Positions 1 through 11,390 of a DNA stretch of 64,000 nucleotides are shown in pieces. The stretch is from Undaria pinnatifida (taxonomy: Eukaryota > Sar > Phaeophyceae > Laminariales > Alariaceae). The notes below the pieces were generated by a model. The model was not told where the DNA came from, made no database searches, and was given only the letters and a program-made list of their open reading frames with translations. The stretch spans positions 16,639,629 to 16,703,628 of the forward strand of contig JABAKD010000002.1 of NCBI GenBank assembly GCA_012845835.1, written 5' to 3'. The position numbers and the translations under genes are program-made. Position 1 is the stretch's first letter. Each line of letters opens with the position of its first letter.

Positions 1-781
1 CGAGCCTGCGCGTAGGATTATTATACCTGGTAGTAGTCAGTAGTTAGTGCGATCGTGCCTGCAGTGGTGAAAGGGTTAACTTAACTAGTCGAGAATTCCC
101 GCGATCCTGCGAGTGACCACAGCGCAATAGGGATACACTGAGCCGGGCTCATCAACTAAGGCCGTGGTCTGTTATAGCGTTATACTACTAGTCTACCTCC
201 ATTTTCCTTTAGAGCAGGTCAACTAACTCAACTAACGATTACACCGCGGTGCACTTCCTTCTCGAAGAAAAGAGGCACGACAGCCCAAGACATGCGGGGA
301 AACAACTCAGATATTCACGCGAGCGGACCTGGGCCGCTGAAACAAAAAAGACCCAAAACGCTCTTTCCATAACGCCAGCCTTGGTCCGTATCGACTTGAT
401 TTTTGTGCTGACGGTGCAAGCGTCGTGCTGCCAAAGTGAAACCGACAGGCCTTTCCCAACGCGCACTCACACCCTGTGCTTTGAAAGTGAAAATGCACAA
501 AAACAATCATGCGCTTTTTGAAACAAGCATTTTTTTTGCAGCGTATGGGCACTTTTCATTCCGCTCTTCAACTTGCATGCTATTGTAGAGTACTAACGCT
601 TTTCGGTCCACTTTTCTCTTCAAGCTCATACTTTAGTAGCGTATTGATGCTTTTCATTTACCAGCTCTCGTCGAAAATCGTGGCTCTGCTCATACAGCGT
701 ATGCGCTCTTTGCACGGATACTTTTGGAACGTATTAACACTAAAAATTTTCTCAGCTCTGGTCGAACAGTAGGTCACACAC
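1..781. other. No gene seen; probably intron of the minus-strand KH gene
   Basis: This stretch follows a consensus splice donor (GAG then GTGTGT on the minus strand at 782/781), so it should be intron of the KH gene whose remaining exons lie beyond the left edge. I see no other exon in it. It carries one copy of the 8-mer ACCTGGTA near position 25, which is over-represented in the window. Confidence 0.4.
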
Positions 782-997
782 CTCAAAAGGGGCGCCGAAA
801 GGGCCCTCGTTTGATCTCTCGCGATCCGCCCCACGCTGGCTTTCCGACGGCGCTTCTTGGGGTGCACGGGGATCTTGCGCATCCATCCCCCGTCCGAACT
901 GCGCTCTGTCCTTGGATATGGTAATCGACACGCCTCCCCCAACTTTCTGCATCAAGATCCTCAGCTCCGCATCGCGGTTGCGCTTGAGGAACTTCGC
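782..997 (-). CDS. KH-domain protein gene, downstream exon
   Basis: The exon has 72 codons, phase 0 at both ends. It is bounded by a CAG acceptor at 1000-998 and a very good donor (GAG/GTGTGT) at 782. The first 35 residues (motifs KFLKRNRDAELRILM and GGGVSITIS) look like the second half of a KH RNA-binding fold: a helix after the GxxG position, then a beta strand. The rest (DAQDPRAPQEAPSES to GPFGAPFE) is a hydrophilic, probably disordered linker. The first half of this KH domain should be in an exon between 1 kb and 4.6 kb that I could not find. The gene continues left of the window. The reading frame and both splice sites are seen; membership of the same gene as the exons at 4.6 and 6.3 kb is inferred from strand, phase and domain type. 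Confidence 0.6.
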
Positions 998-2315
998 CTG
1001 CGACGATTATAACGCATGTAGAGAGGAATAAAGTGGGGGGGGGGGGATTAGATGTGCAGGTCGAAGATGAAATCAAAATAAAAAGAAGCTGAACCCCGAG
1101 GAGAAACTGGAGATACAATAGAATGACAACACGTAGGTGAACGACTGCAGGCCTGTCGTTGTCCGAGTTCTTCGATGACGTAAAAACTCAATTAATACCA
1201 GCTTTATAATAATAACACTACACGTGCTCGAAAGGCACGCTAGATATAACTCGTTTTAGTTATACACATGAAAAAAAAAAACGTACAGCGGGTACCCCGT
1301 TCCAAGAGCGCCAAAGATAAGAGCATTCGGGACTCAAGAGCGGTGAAATCAGCGTGCCCCGCCTAAAATAAAAGATTACATTTTGCTTACATCAGACAAG
1401 AACAATGTGTCGTTCAGAGCTCTCGTTTCGGCTTCTCCCGGGGTGTTCTTACACTATATGTTTTTACGGATATGAATATTGGCGGCCGACAGGAGAGGCG
1501 GGTGCGATCACACACTGCATTACCTAGCCGACACCACGTTGCCCTACGTAGCTGCTGTGCGTTTGTACGAAGGGCGGGGGTGCAATCGCGTCAACCATTT
1601 TCCCATGAAGCTGGTTTCTACTCGAATCGGTACGCATGGTCAGTGTTGAGGTACCCCCTCTCCCCCGTTGCATCATTATGATTCGTAGCGAGTATCCCCT
1701 CATTGCCTGGCAGGCGATACCGCCTGCCTCAATGAAGCGAACCCGCCCTCTTTTCTCACAAGGCATCAGGCGGGCACCAAGAAGCAACTACAACATGCAA
1801 GCTTCCCCTTCGGGATGTCGTTGGCTTGAAATCCTAGGGGGCGTCTTAAGTTGAAAAGGAGAACAAAACTCCTCTTGCCGTACAAACTGAAGAAAACACA
1901 ATTGGCCACCGGGCAACTAACACCGACCACCCCATACGAGTTAATAGCTTATTCTGTACAACATCCAAAGCAACCCTCGTGCGTTTGACCAGTGCAGAGC
2001 GAGAGGCGCCCACCCCTGCATTGCAGCAGTCGGTCACTAGGATCATACTGCCCTATACCTTCCCATCAGCTCTTTGCGGCGTCCGGCTGATGATACCCTA
2101 GGGCGAAGAGGGCGCGTCGACAAATGCGGCTCAGCGGCAGCAGACGCTTGGTACGACAGGGGACAGTACCTCTTCTTGTCCAAAATATTTCTGGATGGTA
2201 CCTCTTTTTGGCCAAACTATTTCTGGCCGACGGTATGATACTAATAAAAATTAATAGTCAAGTAACATCCTGTCCACTAACTAACACACTATCCACCAGA
2301 CCACTCAAGCCACAG
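998..2315. other. No gene seen (intron-like)
   Basis: This stretch has no convincing exon, RNA gene or element. It holds a G run near 1038-1047 and an A run near 1270. It probably belongs to an intron of the KH gene. Confidence 0.3.
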
Positions 2316-2429
2316 CGACGTAGTTGTCGAGTGGATAGTGCTATAATGTTAGGGTGAGTCCTGCCGACGACGCCATAGTTGTCTAGTGGATAGTGCTATA
2401 ATGTTAAGGTGTGTCCTGCCGACGACGCC
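2316..2429. repeat. Two 55-bp direct repeats with tRNA A-box-like core
   Basis: Two near-identical units each contain TAGTTGTC(G/T)AGTGGATAG followed by TGCTATAATGTTA. The core resembles a tRNA A box (TGTCTAGTGG), but no B box follows, so it is not a tRNA gene. The same core occurs reversed near 63020-63060, so it may be the head of a dispersed element. Confidence 0.5.
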
Positions 2430-2881
2430 AATGTAATAGTATTGGGGCAATGTGGACCTAGGGACCGACTACTGCTATGAAGAGGTGCCTCTGGCTCTGT
2501 AATGGTCACTCACACGAGGATCGCTTGGATGTTACATCTCTGGTATTGGCGGCTGTCCTCCGGATACCTTCCGAGAGGAGGGGGGGCGGAGCCCTTCGTT
2601 CAGGCAGGCGATAACACCTGACAGCTATAAAGGGGACAACTGCTATAAATCATAACGCCCCAACGGGGTATAGGGGATACCGTAACACAAGCCCACCCTG
2701 AATGATCTAGACGATAGTGCTACATAAACCAACATGTTTCTTAGTAGGTATGCTGTACTGTGTCCAACTCTAATGTTAGTAGTCGTACCCGTAACGAGAT
2801 TGGGTGCAGTTATAAAGGAGTTAATTTGTTTGCTTGGAACGCGAACACTTTGTCGTTGGTCTCATTGTTATTTTTTTTCAA

Positions 2882-3957
2882 AAGCTGGTTCACGCTAAAA
2901 CGGTCAAATTTTGAGGCCAGCGAATCCTACATGCAACATGAACCTGAATGCCACTTGGTTCGTACCATACCTACGGTTGTGAACAAGGGGAAAACACGAC
3001 AACGTCAGGTTTTAAAATTATTATTTTAAGCAAACGTTATGCCCAAAAATACGTGTGAAAATGGCCGAAATGTGGCGTCTTAAGGGTATTTTTCGTCATT
3101 AAAATGCCTGATACGTTTTCTTACCATAGTGCCATATTACAGAAAAGCTCGTGGAAGGTTTCCCTGCGACCTCTCGGGGAATTTACAAACACGCCCCATA
3201 AGTGTGCACGATGGTAGGTATTGATCTCGGCTGAACATACGATGTACCTGGTATTTATATTTCTTATTTTTTCGTACTTTTGTCAAGTCGGTCGTTCACG
3301 GTTTCAGCTTCGAGTGCAGAGGGCCCCAAAACATCGGTCTGTCACATTTTTATTTTATTTTCCGAAACCAATCGGCGCCGGGCACTCCAAGACATGTTTG
3401 TAGGAAATTTGGCCCAACATTTTTATTTTATTTTCCGAAACCAATCGGCGCCGGGCACTCCAAGACATGTTTGTAGGAAATTTGGCCCAAGTACTCGAAG
3501 ATCTGGAAGAGTTGTGTCGATTTAGAGTCAGATTTTATGCCCAGAAAAGATTTGGTAATGAAATCATCTAATTTCAAGAAACTCCAACGCTATGCCGTAA
3601 ATTTGTGCAGTTTTTCGTACAAGAGGTCCAAATGTCCACGCCGGTTTAGTGCATTAGACCCTGAAGCTTCCCACGCGTGTTCTGTGCGTCCTTGCCGAAA
3701 ATCGGAAGGCGGGTTTGTTTGTTTGTTTGTTTTCTCCTTTCGCGAAAATTCGATTTCCCGTAAGGCCCAAAAATAAAACAATATCGGGAAAAAAAAAACA
3801 AATGACCAAATATCTGACGACGGGAAAAAAAAACGTCCTTCGAAAGTTTGGTGGGGGTTCATAGAATCCGTGCCCAAAAATTCAGGGTCTAACTCGCAAA
3901 AACCGCGTGGACTTTGGCTGGGCTCGAAATTTGGCACGCTCAGCTTGAACCAGCCTG
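2882..3957. mobile_element. Non-autonomous DNA element with imperfect terminal inverted repeats
   Basis: The left end (AGCTGGTTCACGCT, then CAAATTTTGAGGCCAGC) matches the reverse complement of the right end (GGCTGGTTCAAGCTGAGCG, then CAAATTTCGAGCCCAGC) over about 38 bp. No transposase is recognisable inside. It contains two 73-bp direct repeats at 3344-3416 and 3417-3489. Sequences like both ends recur at about 43637 and 48655-48725, so this is a family. The superfamily is not clear because the target duplication is not obvious. Confidence 0.6.
3344..3489. repeat. 73-bp tandem duplication
   Basis: Two almost identical adjacent copies of a unit containing CCGAAACCAATCGGCGCCGG lie inside the inverted-repeat element at 2.9-4.0 kb. 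Confidence 0.8.
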
Positions 3958-4399
3958 TATAAAAATGCGCTTGAGAGATGGCATGAATTATGTGCTGCCA
4001 CGCGTTCACTTTGCAACGGAGTGACACCAACCATTTCTTGCAACGCTCTGGTTTCGCAAAGGGTAGCTGTCCCTTACATGTAATTGATCAGAGCAAGCGC
4101 TTGCATGGGCGAACACGCGAAACGGCACTCACGAGTGGGTATCTATGCGAAACGATTGTTTTCATGGTCGCGCCCGACCCCAAATGCGCGCCAGGTTTTC
4201 TCTGGTGGTCGCGGCATATCCCGATGATATTTTCACACCTTTTGTTCGTTACCGGTTACCTCCACGGCAACGAGAACGAACAGCTTCGGAGTTTCTTCCC
4301 ATTGAATAAAAAACACGGCAATTTCTGCTGGACATCATACAAATTCCCAGTGGTTGCAAAAACGCCGGACAAGTAAAAGCTCCTCTTCGCCGGCCCAGC

Positions 4400-4530
4400 T
4401 CGTCGTACCAAAACCAACAGGGTGATACAAAAGACGTTCAGCCTCTAATCACTCTGCGCACGGAAACTATGATATCCGTTTCGAGGGGGACAAAATCAGA
4501 CGGCTGTGGAACGCACCAGTATTTTACAGG
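4400..4530 (+). repeat. Truncated copy of the dispersed 34.5/49.1-kb repeat
   Basis: The stretch from CAACAGGGTGAT through GCACGGAAACTATG to GACAAAATCAGACGGCTGTG matches part of the repeats at 34427-34790 and 49000-49345. It has no coding content. Confidence 0.5.
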
Positions 4531-4600
4531 TATGCAGTTAGCAAAATGAGATATTATTCCCGGTGAGGGACAGCAAATATAGCAAGCGATTTACAGGTAC

Positions 4601-4759
4601 CTGGTACTCCTCCACCGGCCACCGCTCCTCAACGTCCCGGAACTCAAGGGAAATCTCTCGCACTCTTGCTGCCGCCGCTTCCACGTCCCCGCGGACGCCC
4701 ATCAATATAACACGAGGTAGTCCCACGTGAGGTACGTTAAGCGAGACCCCAAAGTCAGA
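4601..4759 (-). CDS. KH-domain protein gene, exon completing a KH domain
   Basis: The exon has 53 codons, phase 0 at both ends. The acceptor is TTAAG at 4761-4760 behind a C/T-rich tract; the donor is CAG/GTACCT at 4601. It reads SDFGVSLNVPHVGLPRV, then ILMGVRGDVEAAAARVREI, the beta-beta-alpha second half of a type I (eukaryotic) KH domain. The upstream exon at 6284-6962 ends exactly after the GPGG loop and first helices (GPGGANLRQME), so the two join in frame into one complete KH domain. This is the strongest evidence that these minus-strand exons form one gene. The tail (EFRDVEERWPVEEYQ) leads towards a further KH domain. KH domains bind single-stranded RNA or DNA; repeated KH proteins of the vigilin type act in mRNA binding and translation. 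The exact orthologue is not known to me. Confidence 0.75.
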
Positions 4760-4884
4760 CTTAAGCCACGCGCGGTAAAGAAAAGGGAGGGGTCAAGGCG
4801 AAAGGCAAAGCGGCAAGAGGAAACGAGGAGGGCAAAAGGAATGGAAGGGCACCACGTGAACGAGGAAAGCGGACGAAGAAAGGG

Positions 4885-5335
4885 GGTTGATCGACATCCA
4901 ACCAACAGTTGAACTCGTAGATAGGGTATCTGCGAGATATCAAACTTGGTTGGTTAGGAAAAAGCATGATTCCAACCAACGTCATAACCCAAAGGCAACC
5001 AAACCCAAGAAAAAAGTGTTCAGAAGCGCCAATTGTGCTTATTTGCCCCTCAATCACCTGTTTTTTCTTGGATTGGCTTAGGTTGGCCTAGGGTTGTGAT
5101 GTTCGTTGGTTTCACATGTTTTCCTACCAAACCCATTTTTTTGTCTCGCTAACACCCAAACATTTTGAAGACACTTAACAAAAATACGGCGGACGTAGAA
5201 ATGAGATCGATATCAAACCAAAAACTGCACTCGTAACCACCTGGTAAATACGTCGCGGAACTAAGGCGGACGAAGGATTGAGGTCGATATCTATCCAAGA
5301 ACTTGTACTCGTAAAAAATCTGGCAGATACGTTTG
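4885..5335. repeat. Three diverged direct repeats
   Basis: Around 4885, 5205 and 5280 a similar stretch recurs: GATCGAYATC, then CCAA, then an ACTCGTA and a GG-AAATACG-like end. The copies are diverged and no gene is seen. Confidence 0.35.
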
Positions 5336-5744
5336 ACAATTAAATGCGGTGCAATCTGACCCGAACACGGTGCAATTTGAACACAATGCCGTACAACCTG
5401 AGTCAATAAGCTTCATCGCATGTAGAGAATCTGCTAAAGCGTACCTGGTATAATATTGTGTGACAGGAAATGCCCCACGTTCGCTGGTTTTGTTTTTTTG
5501 CTGCAGATTCTACGTTTCCGGGCATTGCAAAACCGAGAGCAAGGTACGAAAGGGTGCGGATTTTCCGCGTCGGGCGCGCCACGTTGCGCCGCCTTTGGCG
5601 CATTCTCGCGCTGGGTCGGTGCTTTGTTCGAACTTGGCGGGGGACACGGCAATCATTGTATCACAATCATACACCCCTGCTTGGTGCACGCGATGTTTTC
5701 CTGGTTGGTGAAAACCCGCCGTGTTCCGTCCCGGTGCTGTAGGG

Positions 5745-5805
5745 ATGGAAGGGTCTATGGTCATACGACTACGGCTATGCATGAAATGAGTACACCCCCC
5801 TTTTA
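5745..5805 (+). repeat. LINE 3'-region-like motif
   Basis: The stretch GGTCATACGACTACGGCTATG, ending in GAGTACACCCCCC, recurs at 14576-14625 and reversed at 13447-13500. In those places it lies next to LINE fragments, so it is probably a stray 3' UTR fragment. Confidence 0.4.
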
Positions 5806-6017
5806 TATACCAGGTATTGTGTAACGCGCTGCTTACTCACCCCCCCCCGGCGTCCCCAAGCACCGGACTCTTCAAAATTACAGCTACGGTCGTGGAACCG
5901 TGCAGAATTATCGCCCTCGACCCATCGGCAAGGCATATCAACTTCACCTATGATATGCGTTTCATTTTGGTTGGGCATATTGTTCCTGGGGCATTCTTCC
6001 ACTCCAGAGTGGTCAGA

Positions 6018-6092
6018 GTCCATCTTGTGACCACGGACTAGAGTATGGCGATCATGGGCTATCGTGAGAACAACAACAACAACAACAACCGT
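6018..6092 (+). repeat. Dispersed repeat with (CAA)n tail
   Basis: GTGACCACGGACT followed by a short spacer and GTGAGAACAACAACAACAAC. The same unit occurs at about 38718-38782 and 47028-47078, and reversed at 48866-48925. A conserved body with a microsatellite tail suits the 3' end of a SINE or an RTE-like LINE. Confidence 0.5.
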
Positions 6093-6283
6093 AGAACGTA
6101 AACAGGTCGTCGTTCCCGCGGAGTAAGGTAAGGTGAGAAGGTTTTTTAGCGGATGGCCCTTTGAACCACACCCACATTTTTGGTCACAAGATACTCGAAA
6201 TCAGGATGAAACCATATTTTTAGTAGCAACAGGGTTACAGAAGGGCATCCGCCTGTAAAACAACATCGCGCGGCGGTTCCCAC

Positions 6284-6962
6284 CTCCATCTGCCGAAGGT
6301 TGGCGCCGCCAGGCCCGAAGATCGTCGTGAACGCCTTGCGCTCGATGGGAATAGCCAGTTCCAAGCAGTCTAGCTGGGCTAGATACAAGCGCGCGACTTC
6401 GACATCTTGAGGCAAACCACTCACACGAACGGGCGTCGCCATGGCGTCTCCGCTGCGACCTCTCCCGCCCCTGCCGCTTCCAGACACCCCCCGTTTACCG
6501 CCACCTCCACCATTGCCACCACCGCGGCCGCCCCCGGCGCCACCGCCACCACTATCAGCGCCGCCGCCGACGCCACAACCACCACCACCACCGCTACCAC
6601 CCTTTCCAGCTGCACCAGACCAGCGACCACTATTTTTCTCGCCACCAGAAGCATCGCCAGAACTAGCGTTCGGGGCAGACATGGCAGGCGGAAAGTGCAT
6701 TTTGACACGGAGCTCCTCCTCGAGGCGGTGCATTAGCGCGTGCCGATCGGCGCTGAGGGCGGCTGCAAGCGGCGGGTGGGCGTGGACTATCGCCTCTCTT
6801 GTGCGTACGGTGATGTCAAGGCGGCGAAGCGCTTCCGAAACCCCTTCGCGGGTGCCGATAACCTGAAGCGTCATTGAAGCCGAGCCGGCAGGAGCTCCGG
6901 AAGGTGGGGTGGCTGGGCCGGAGTATGAACCATTTTTACGCGTTTCCGGGGGGGGGTCGGCC
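6284..6962 (-). CDS. KH-domain protein gene, long exon with glycine-rich spacer
   Basis: The exon has 226 codons plus one base. The acceptor is CGCCAG at 6963; the donor is GAG/GTGGGA at 6284. Residues 1-29 are Pro/Ser-rich. Residues 30-50 (SMTLQVIGTREGVSEALRRL) match the last strand and helix of one KH domain, followed by a helical stretch. Residues 95-165 are a Gly-rich, RGG-bearing spacer typical of RNA-binding proteins. Residues 175-226 (VRVSGLPQDVEVARLYL, then AIPIERKAFTTIFGPGGANL) are another KH end and then the first half of a complete KH with a canonical GPGG loop. That domain is finished in the next exon (4601-4759). The exon starts in phase 2, while the exon at 13564-13614 ends in phase 0, so at least one exon is missing between them. 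GC content is far above the surrounding introns. Confidence 0.75.
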
Positions 6963-7184
6963 CTGGCGCGAAGAGAAACAGTGGTAAGTTAGTGGGGTGC
7001 GCCGATTGCGGGAGGCGTCAGCGTATGGGTACGATGAACGAGTCCTATGGAAGAGGTAACATATAGCTTTCTGGTGGACCCCGCCTGCGGATCTTTATAC
7101 CCCATCTAACAGCCGAATTGGAGAGCAACAGTGAGCTAAGCTCAACGCACAATCAATTCCATGGCCTGGATACCTTACCGAATC

Positions 7185-7590
7185 TTTTTTTTTTCTATTT
7201 TTTTTACCGTCACTTATACTCTCTAGCTCGACCCGTTGAAAGATTTTACCCTCAGCGACCTTCCGGACAAGCCGTGCTCACAGGTGTCTCCCGTGCCCCC
7301 CCCCCCCCCGGCACATGCCTTCATTTTGATCGCGCACAAGGGTTCAGTATTCCCACTTTTCAGCTCTTCTGTTCTCGCCGATTTTCATCGAATTTTGCTA
7401 CCTCACGCTCTCGCGCTTTCCGCTCGCCAATTTCGAAGCAATGGAAAGTTTCCAGCGAGCACGCGTGTGCACTCGGTGAGGCTTGAACCCACGACCTTGA
7501 CTTTACCAGGGAAGATATTCACCTACTGCTCCATCGGGAGCGCCGACCTCATACAATGCCAGGTACGCATCGGGTCCAAAGGCATTGAGT
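7185..7590 (-). mobile_element. tRNA-derived SINE, copy 1
   Basis: On the minus strand a tRNA-like head ends in the B box GGTTCAAGCC, then a body with GGAAAGCGCGAGAGCGTGAG leads to a T/A-rich end near 7190. The body matches copies at 10868-11158 (minus) and 33950-34290 (plus). There is no protein-coding content. It lies in an intron of the KH gene. Confidence 0.65.
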
Positions 7591-9010
7591 GGGTCCTCGG
7601 TTGAGGAAAACCCTCGAGTGAGAAAATAATGAGTTAAAAACTGCCATTCCTACCGTACCACAGCTTGGTGGCCGGGAAAACTGGCTCTCAAACTCGCGGT
7701 TCAGTGCAACCTGGGACTTTCTGCCATGCGGTCCGCTTGAGTCGCGAGTGAATACGAAATAACAATGCGGATCTAAGCCCTGTGTCTCCATGAGAAGAGA
7801 TGTACAAATTGGTCTTCCCGACGCGCAGGAGTTTTATTCACATCAGTTTGCATGTGGTACCACGTACCGAACGAGGAGGAGGAACAAGCTCGTAATCTCC
7901 CCGCATTGCAGATATCAGCTCGCATATTGTGTAAAGTAGCGAACAACGAGGGGGGACAAACTCGTAATCTCGACGCGCATTGCTTTCATCCGACATTCAA
8001 AAGTAAGATGCGCAGCGCACTCGTGAGTTGTGACTGCACGTCATTTAGATATGCACATACCTCATACTCGATACACCCGATAAAGTGGGCTTTCAGCGAC
8101 GCTGCAGGCAGAAAATGAGGGGTGGGTTGACGGCAGATGGCGAGTCCCGCAGAGAGATAAGAGACTAAGGCCACGGTATTGTAGTATCATACCCACTTTT
8201 TTCACTACCGAATTTTTCGCCACTCGCACGACTGACTCCGCACCTCACAGACAAAAACCTTTTGGGGGTGATTTGTTTCGGTGCAGCGTAGCTTACCGTG
8301 CAATGCGGATTGATACCGCAAAACGATACCGTAAACCAACCCGAAAGGCTACAACCGCAAAGGTACAGGGGGGTTGCTCGCGCGAGTGACCCCGAGCCAC
8401 CTCAAAAAAACGCCCCAAAACTAAAGGAAACCCCTACCTGGGTCTAGAGTGAGAAAAATCAACGTGCCGCTGTACGAAACGGTGGGAGATCAAGTTTCTT
8501 GTCTGCTTCGCTGACAGCTACCGAAGCCATCCGGTCGAACTGGCTGTACAAGGCAGCCTAGCGATTGATCGGCTGGTTGTCCTGGTTACATAGCTTGCCA
8601 GGTACTGGGATTTTACTCCTAGTCGGGTGTTTTTGTTGTTGTAATTTGCCGTAGTTGAAAGGGTACCCAGGAAATAGATAGTGTTATTCGCGGTTCAAAG
8701 TTACAGCCACGGCTAAAAATAAGGACCCGTTCCGCGATGGCTGAAGTGTGGTTTCGTCTAGGTTTCGCGTGCGATGCCGACTGAGATTCATCTATACGAG
8801 TCTTCAACTTATCAACCACCGCACACAAGTCAGCGCAAGTTAAAAATATCCTGATGCACGGGCCCCTGGCGACAGCTACACCATCTTATCGACACCATCG
8901 GAAGCCGATGCCGACATACCTCGCACTGGTGCTCACAGCATGCACACACTAGAATCGACCACCTAGGTGTCTGAGTAGCGGTTCGATTCAAGCACAGCAT
9001 AACTTAACAA
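7591..9010. other. No gene seen (intron-like)
   Basis: I see no exon, RNA gene or repeat family here that I can support. It should be intron of the KH gene. One or more missing small KH exons could hide here or between 9.4 and 13.5 kb. Confidence 0.3.
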
Positions 9011-9400
9011 GTCACCAGGTCTGCCCCCCCCCCCCCCCCCCCTCTCGACCCCTAGTGTGCTTCTCGTAAACCAATGATGGTGGGCATCGCATGCCGCTCA
9101 ATATCTTAAGCAAACAACAGAAACCTACGTACTGGAGTCATCCCACCGTAGCGGCGCAGCAGATTCTAAGAATTTTCTGAGCTCCCAACATGAGGGGCTT
9201 AACGAGTCACCAGGTCTGCCCCCTCCCCCCCCCCTCTCGACCCCTAGTGTGCTTCTCGTAAACCAATGATGGTGGGCATCGCATCCCGCTCAATATCTTA
9301 AGCAAACAACAGAAACCTACGTACTGGAGTCATCCCACGGTAGCGGCGCAGCAGATTCTAAGAATTTTCTGAGCTCCCAACATGAGGGGCTCAAATTGTC
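9011..9400. repeat. 195-bp tandem duplication with long C tract
   Basis: Two nearly identical units start with GTCACCAGGTCTGCCCC and end with CCCAACATGAGGGGCT. The first C run is about 20 nt and the second is shorter and broken by a T. High identity suggests a recent duplication. Confidence 0.85.
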
Positions 9401-9872
9401 AACCGAAACACGCCTTCGAAGTAATTATTCGTTCGCGCAACGCGAACAACATTTTCTATGCGCTACTCCTAAAAACCAAATGCACTCGTAAAAGCATCAG
9501 ACCAACCGGTAGTTCCTGATTCCAGGAGGGAAAGCGGCTAGAAACGTTTGGTCCAAAACGTAGAACCCCACCTCGGGATGGCTAACGGTGGACCCATGCC
9601 TAGGAAGGGATGTGCCTAAATTTGCTTGAGAGTCCTCACTTTAGGAGCTCTACACCTCACGAGGCACCCTTTTAGAGGGTGGGGGTTGCACTTTTGGGGC
9701 AGAACGTATCTGACCGGTAGAGCGTTGAACTATCGGTTACTCTGAAAAATTTACGAGCATTCTTCGAGTGATTTCCTATGCATATATGGTCGGGTTGCGC
9801 GAACGAATAATGACTTTGAAGGCATGTTTCGGGTGATGTTGATATTGAGCTCCTCGTGTTGGGAGATATAAA
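9371..9872. repeat. Inverted repeat, arms of about 75-80 bp
   Basis: The left arm (9371-9448, with CGCCTTCGAAGTAATTATTC) is the reverse complement of the right arm (9790-9872, GAATAATGACTTTGAAGGC). Both arms are anchored by GAGCTCC(C/T)..ACATGAGG-like ends. The arms enclose about 340 bp. It may be a small inverted-repeat transposon or the hairpin core of the dispersed family seen at 10575. Confidence 0.6.
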
Positions 9873-9974
9873 AAAGCTTCTGTTGAACCTTTAGCGTGGG
9901 ATAACTCCCGCCCACGCACAGACTTCGAGAAAAAAGGAAAAGTGCCACCCGACAAAACAGTCCCATCCAGGCAT

Positions 9975-10500
9975 ATACACAAATGAACAATATCGCAAAC
10001 ACAAATGGTATTCTCAACATAAATGATACTAGTGAATAATATCGCCAACACCAATTCTAACAATGAATAATGTCGTAAACACAAACGGTGCTCCAACGCA
10101 AACGCTACCAATGAATAATATCGCAAACACAAACGGTATTCCGATACAAATGCTAGTAATTAATAATATCGCAAACACAAACAGTATTCCAACGCAAATA
10201 CTAATAATGAATAACATCGCAGACACAAACGGTATTCCAATACAAGCGCTACTAATGAATAACATCGCACACACAAACGGTTTTCCAACACAAGTGCTAC
10301 CAATGAATAACATGGCAAACACGAATGGTATTTCAACACAAATGCTACCAGTGAATAGCATCGCAAACACAACCGGCATTCCAACACAAATACTACCAAC
10401 GAATAATATCGCAAAAACAAAACGGTATTCCAACACAAAGCTACCAATGAACAGTATCGCAAACACCAACGGAATCCCAACACAAACGCTACCAATAGTA
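9975..10500. repeat. 48-bp minisatellite, about 11 units
   Basis: Units begin with ATGAATAATATCGCAAACAC and end with GCTACCA. As 48 is a multiple of three, both strands stay open: the plus strand reads MNNIANTNGIPTQMLP-type 16-residue units and the minus strand a hydrophobic repeat. No start context, domain or splice signal supports a gene, so I treat it as non-coding. Confidence 0.85.
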
Positions 10501-10574
10501 TACCAGCAGCGTAGTAACAGCAGTAACATCACTCATTGTACGGTAGAGGCGCAGCAAACATTGTTTTTTTCCTC

Positions 10575-10762
10575 CTGAGGGTGTTGGCTTGAGGAGCTCT
10601 ATACCCTGTCCCAAAACACCGACTTTGATAAAAAATCAAGCTTCAACCCGATGGACAATCCCATGCGTAGCCTAGGTCTACTAAAAAATCACCATGCAAT
10701 GAAAAAATAATGGCATTATTCCGACGATTTCGGGTTAAGCAGCCCCGCCATTCATTAAGAAA
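10575..10762 (+). repeat. Dispersed GAGCTC...CGACGATTT repeat, copy
   Basis: It opens with GGCTTGAGGAGCTCTATACC, continues with GACTTTGA and CCGATGGACAATCCCATG, and closes with CCGACGATTTCGGGTTAAG. Related copies lie at 30421-30600, 31338-31482, 31836-31998 (reversed), 33718-33935 and 59338-59500. The ends are weakly inverted, so a MITE is likely. Confidence 0.55.
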
Positions 10763-10867
10763 GCCATTAACAAAAAAATACTGACTTGCCGAAAAGCGGC
10801 CCCTGTACCTCTATCATATATACATATATATATTTATATATATATATATCGTACACATCTATTTTCC

Positions 10868-11158
10868 AGCTTCTTCTGGACCAGCCGTGGTCACAGGTGT
10901 CGTCCCTTCTTCCCCCCGGTTCTTGCCTTCAATTTTTATCGCGCATACTTGTAGGGTTCAGCAATCCCACTGCTCGCCGATTTTTCATCGGTGTGTTGCT
11001 AACTCACGCTCTCGCGCTTTCCGCAAGTCAGTTTGTGCGCAAGAAAAAAAGTCCCCACGAATTTATACGAGTATGCACTCGGGGGGATTCGAACTCACGA
11101 AACTCACCGATACCACGCTCGACGATAACCTGATACGCCACCGGGGCGACCGGCGATA
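10868..11158 (-). mobile_element. tRNA-derived SINE, copy 2
   Basis: On the minus strand the head starts at CGCCGGTCGCCCCGG, has an A box TGGCGTATCAGG and a B box GTTCGAATCC with pol III spacing, then the GGAAAGCGCGAGAGCGTGAG body. It ends in an AT-rich (TATA)n stretch near 10820-10850. Confidence 0.75.
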
Positions 11159-11390
11159 AAGAGCCCCGCCGGTCAAAATCGGTTTGGACACACATAGTAT
11201 ATTATAAGTACCAACAACGGGGCTTGCACGTTCTTAAAATACTTTTTTTAAATACCAACACCAACCATTATGGTGGAGAAAAACAATATATATATATATA
11301 TATACGTGTGTCTTTTTTGCAACAAAAGAATATGACCCCTCCCATTAAGAAGAAACTCACGCACATAGTATATTACAAGTACCAACAACG

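Noticed and set aside
6441-6866. 141-codon proline-rich frame on the plus strand
   Set aside because: It is the antisense shadow of the glycine-rich spacer of the KH exon at 6284-6962.
10029-10532. 167-codon hydrophobic frame on the minus strand that looks like a membrane protein
   Set aside because: It is the reverse reading of the 48-bp minisatellite and has no other support.
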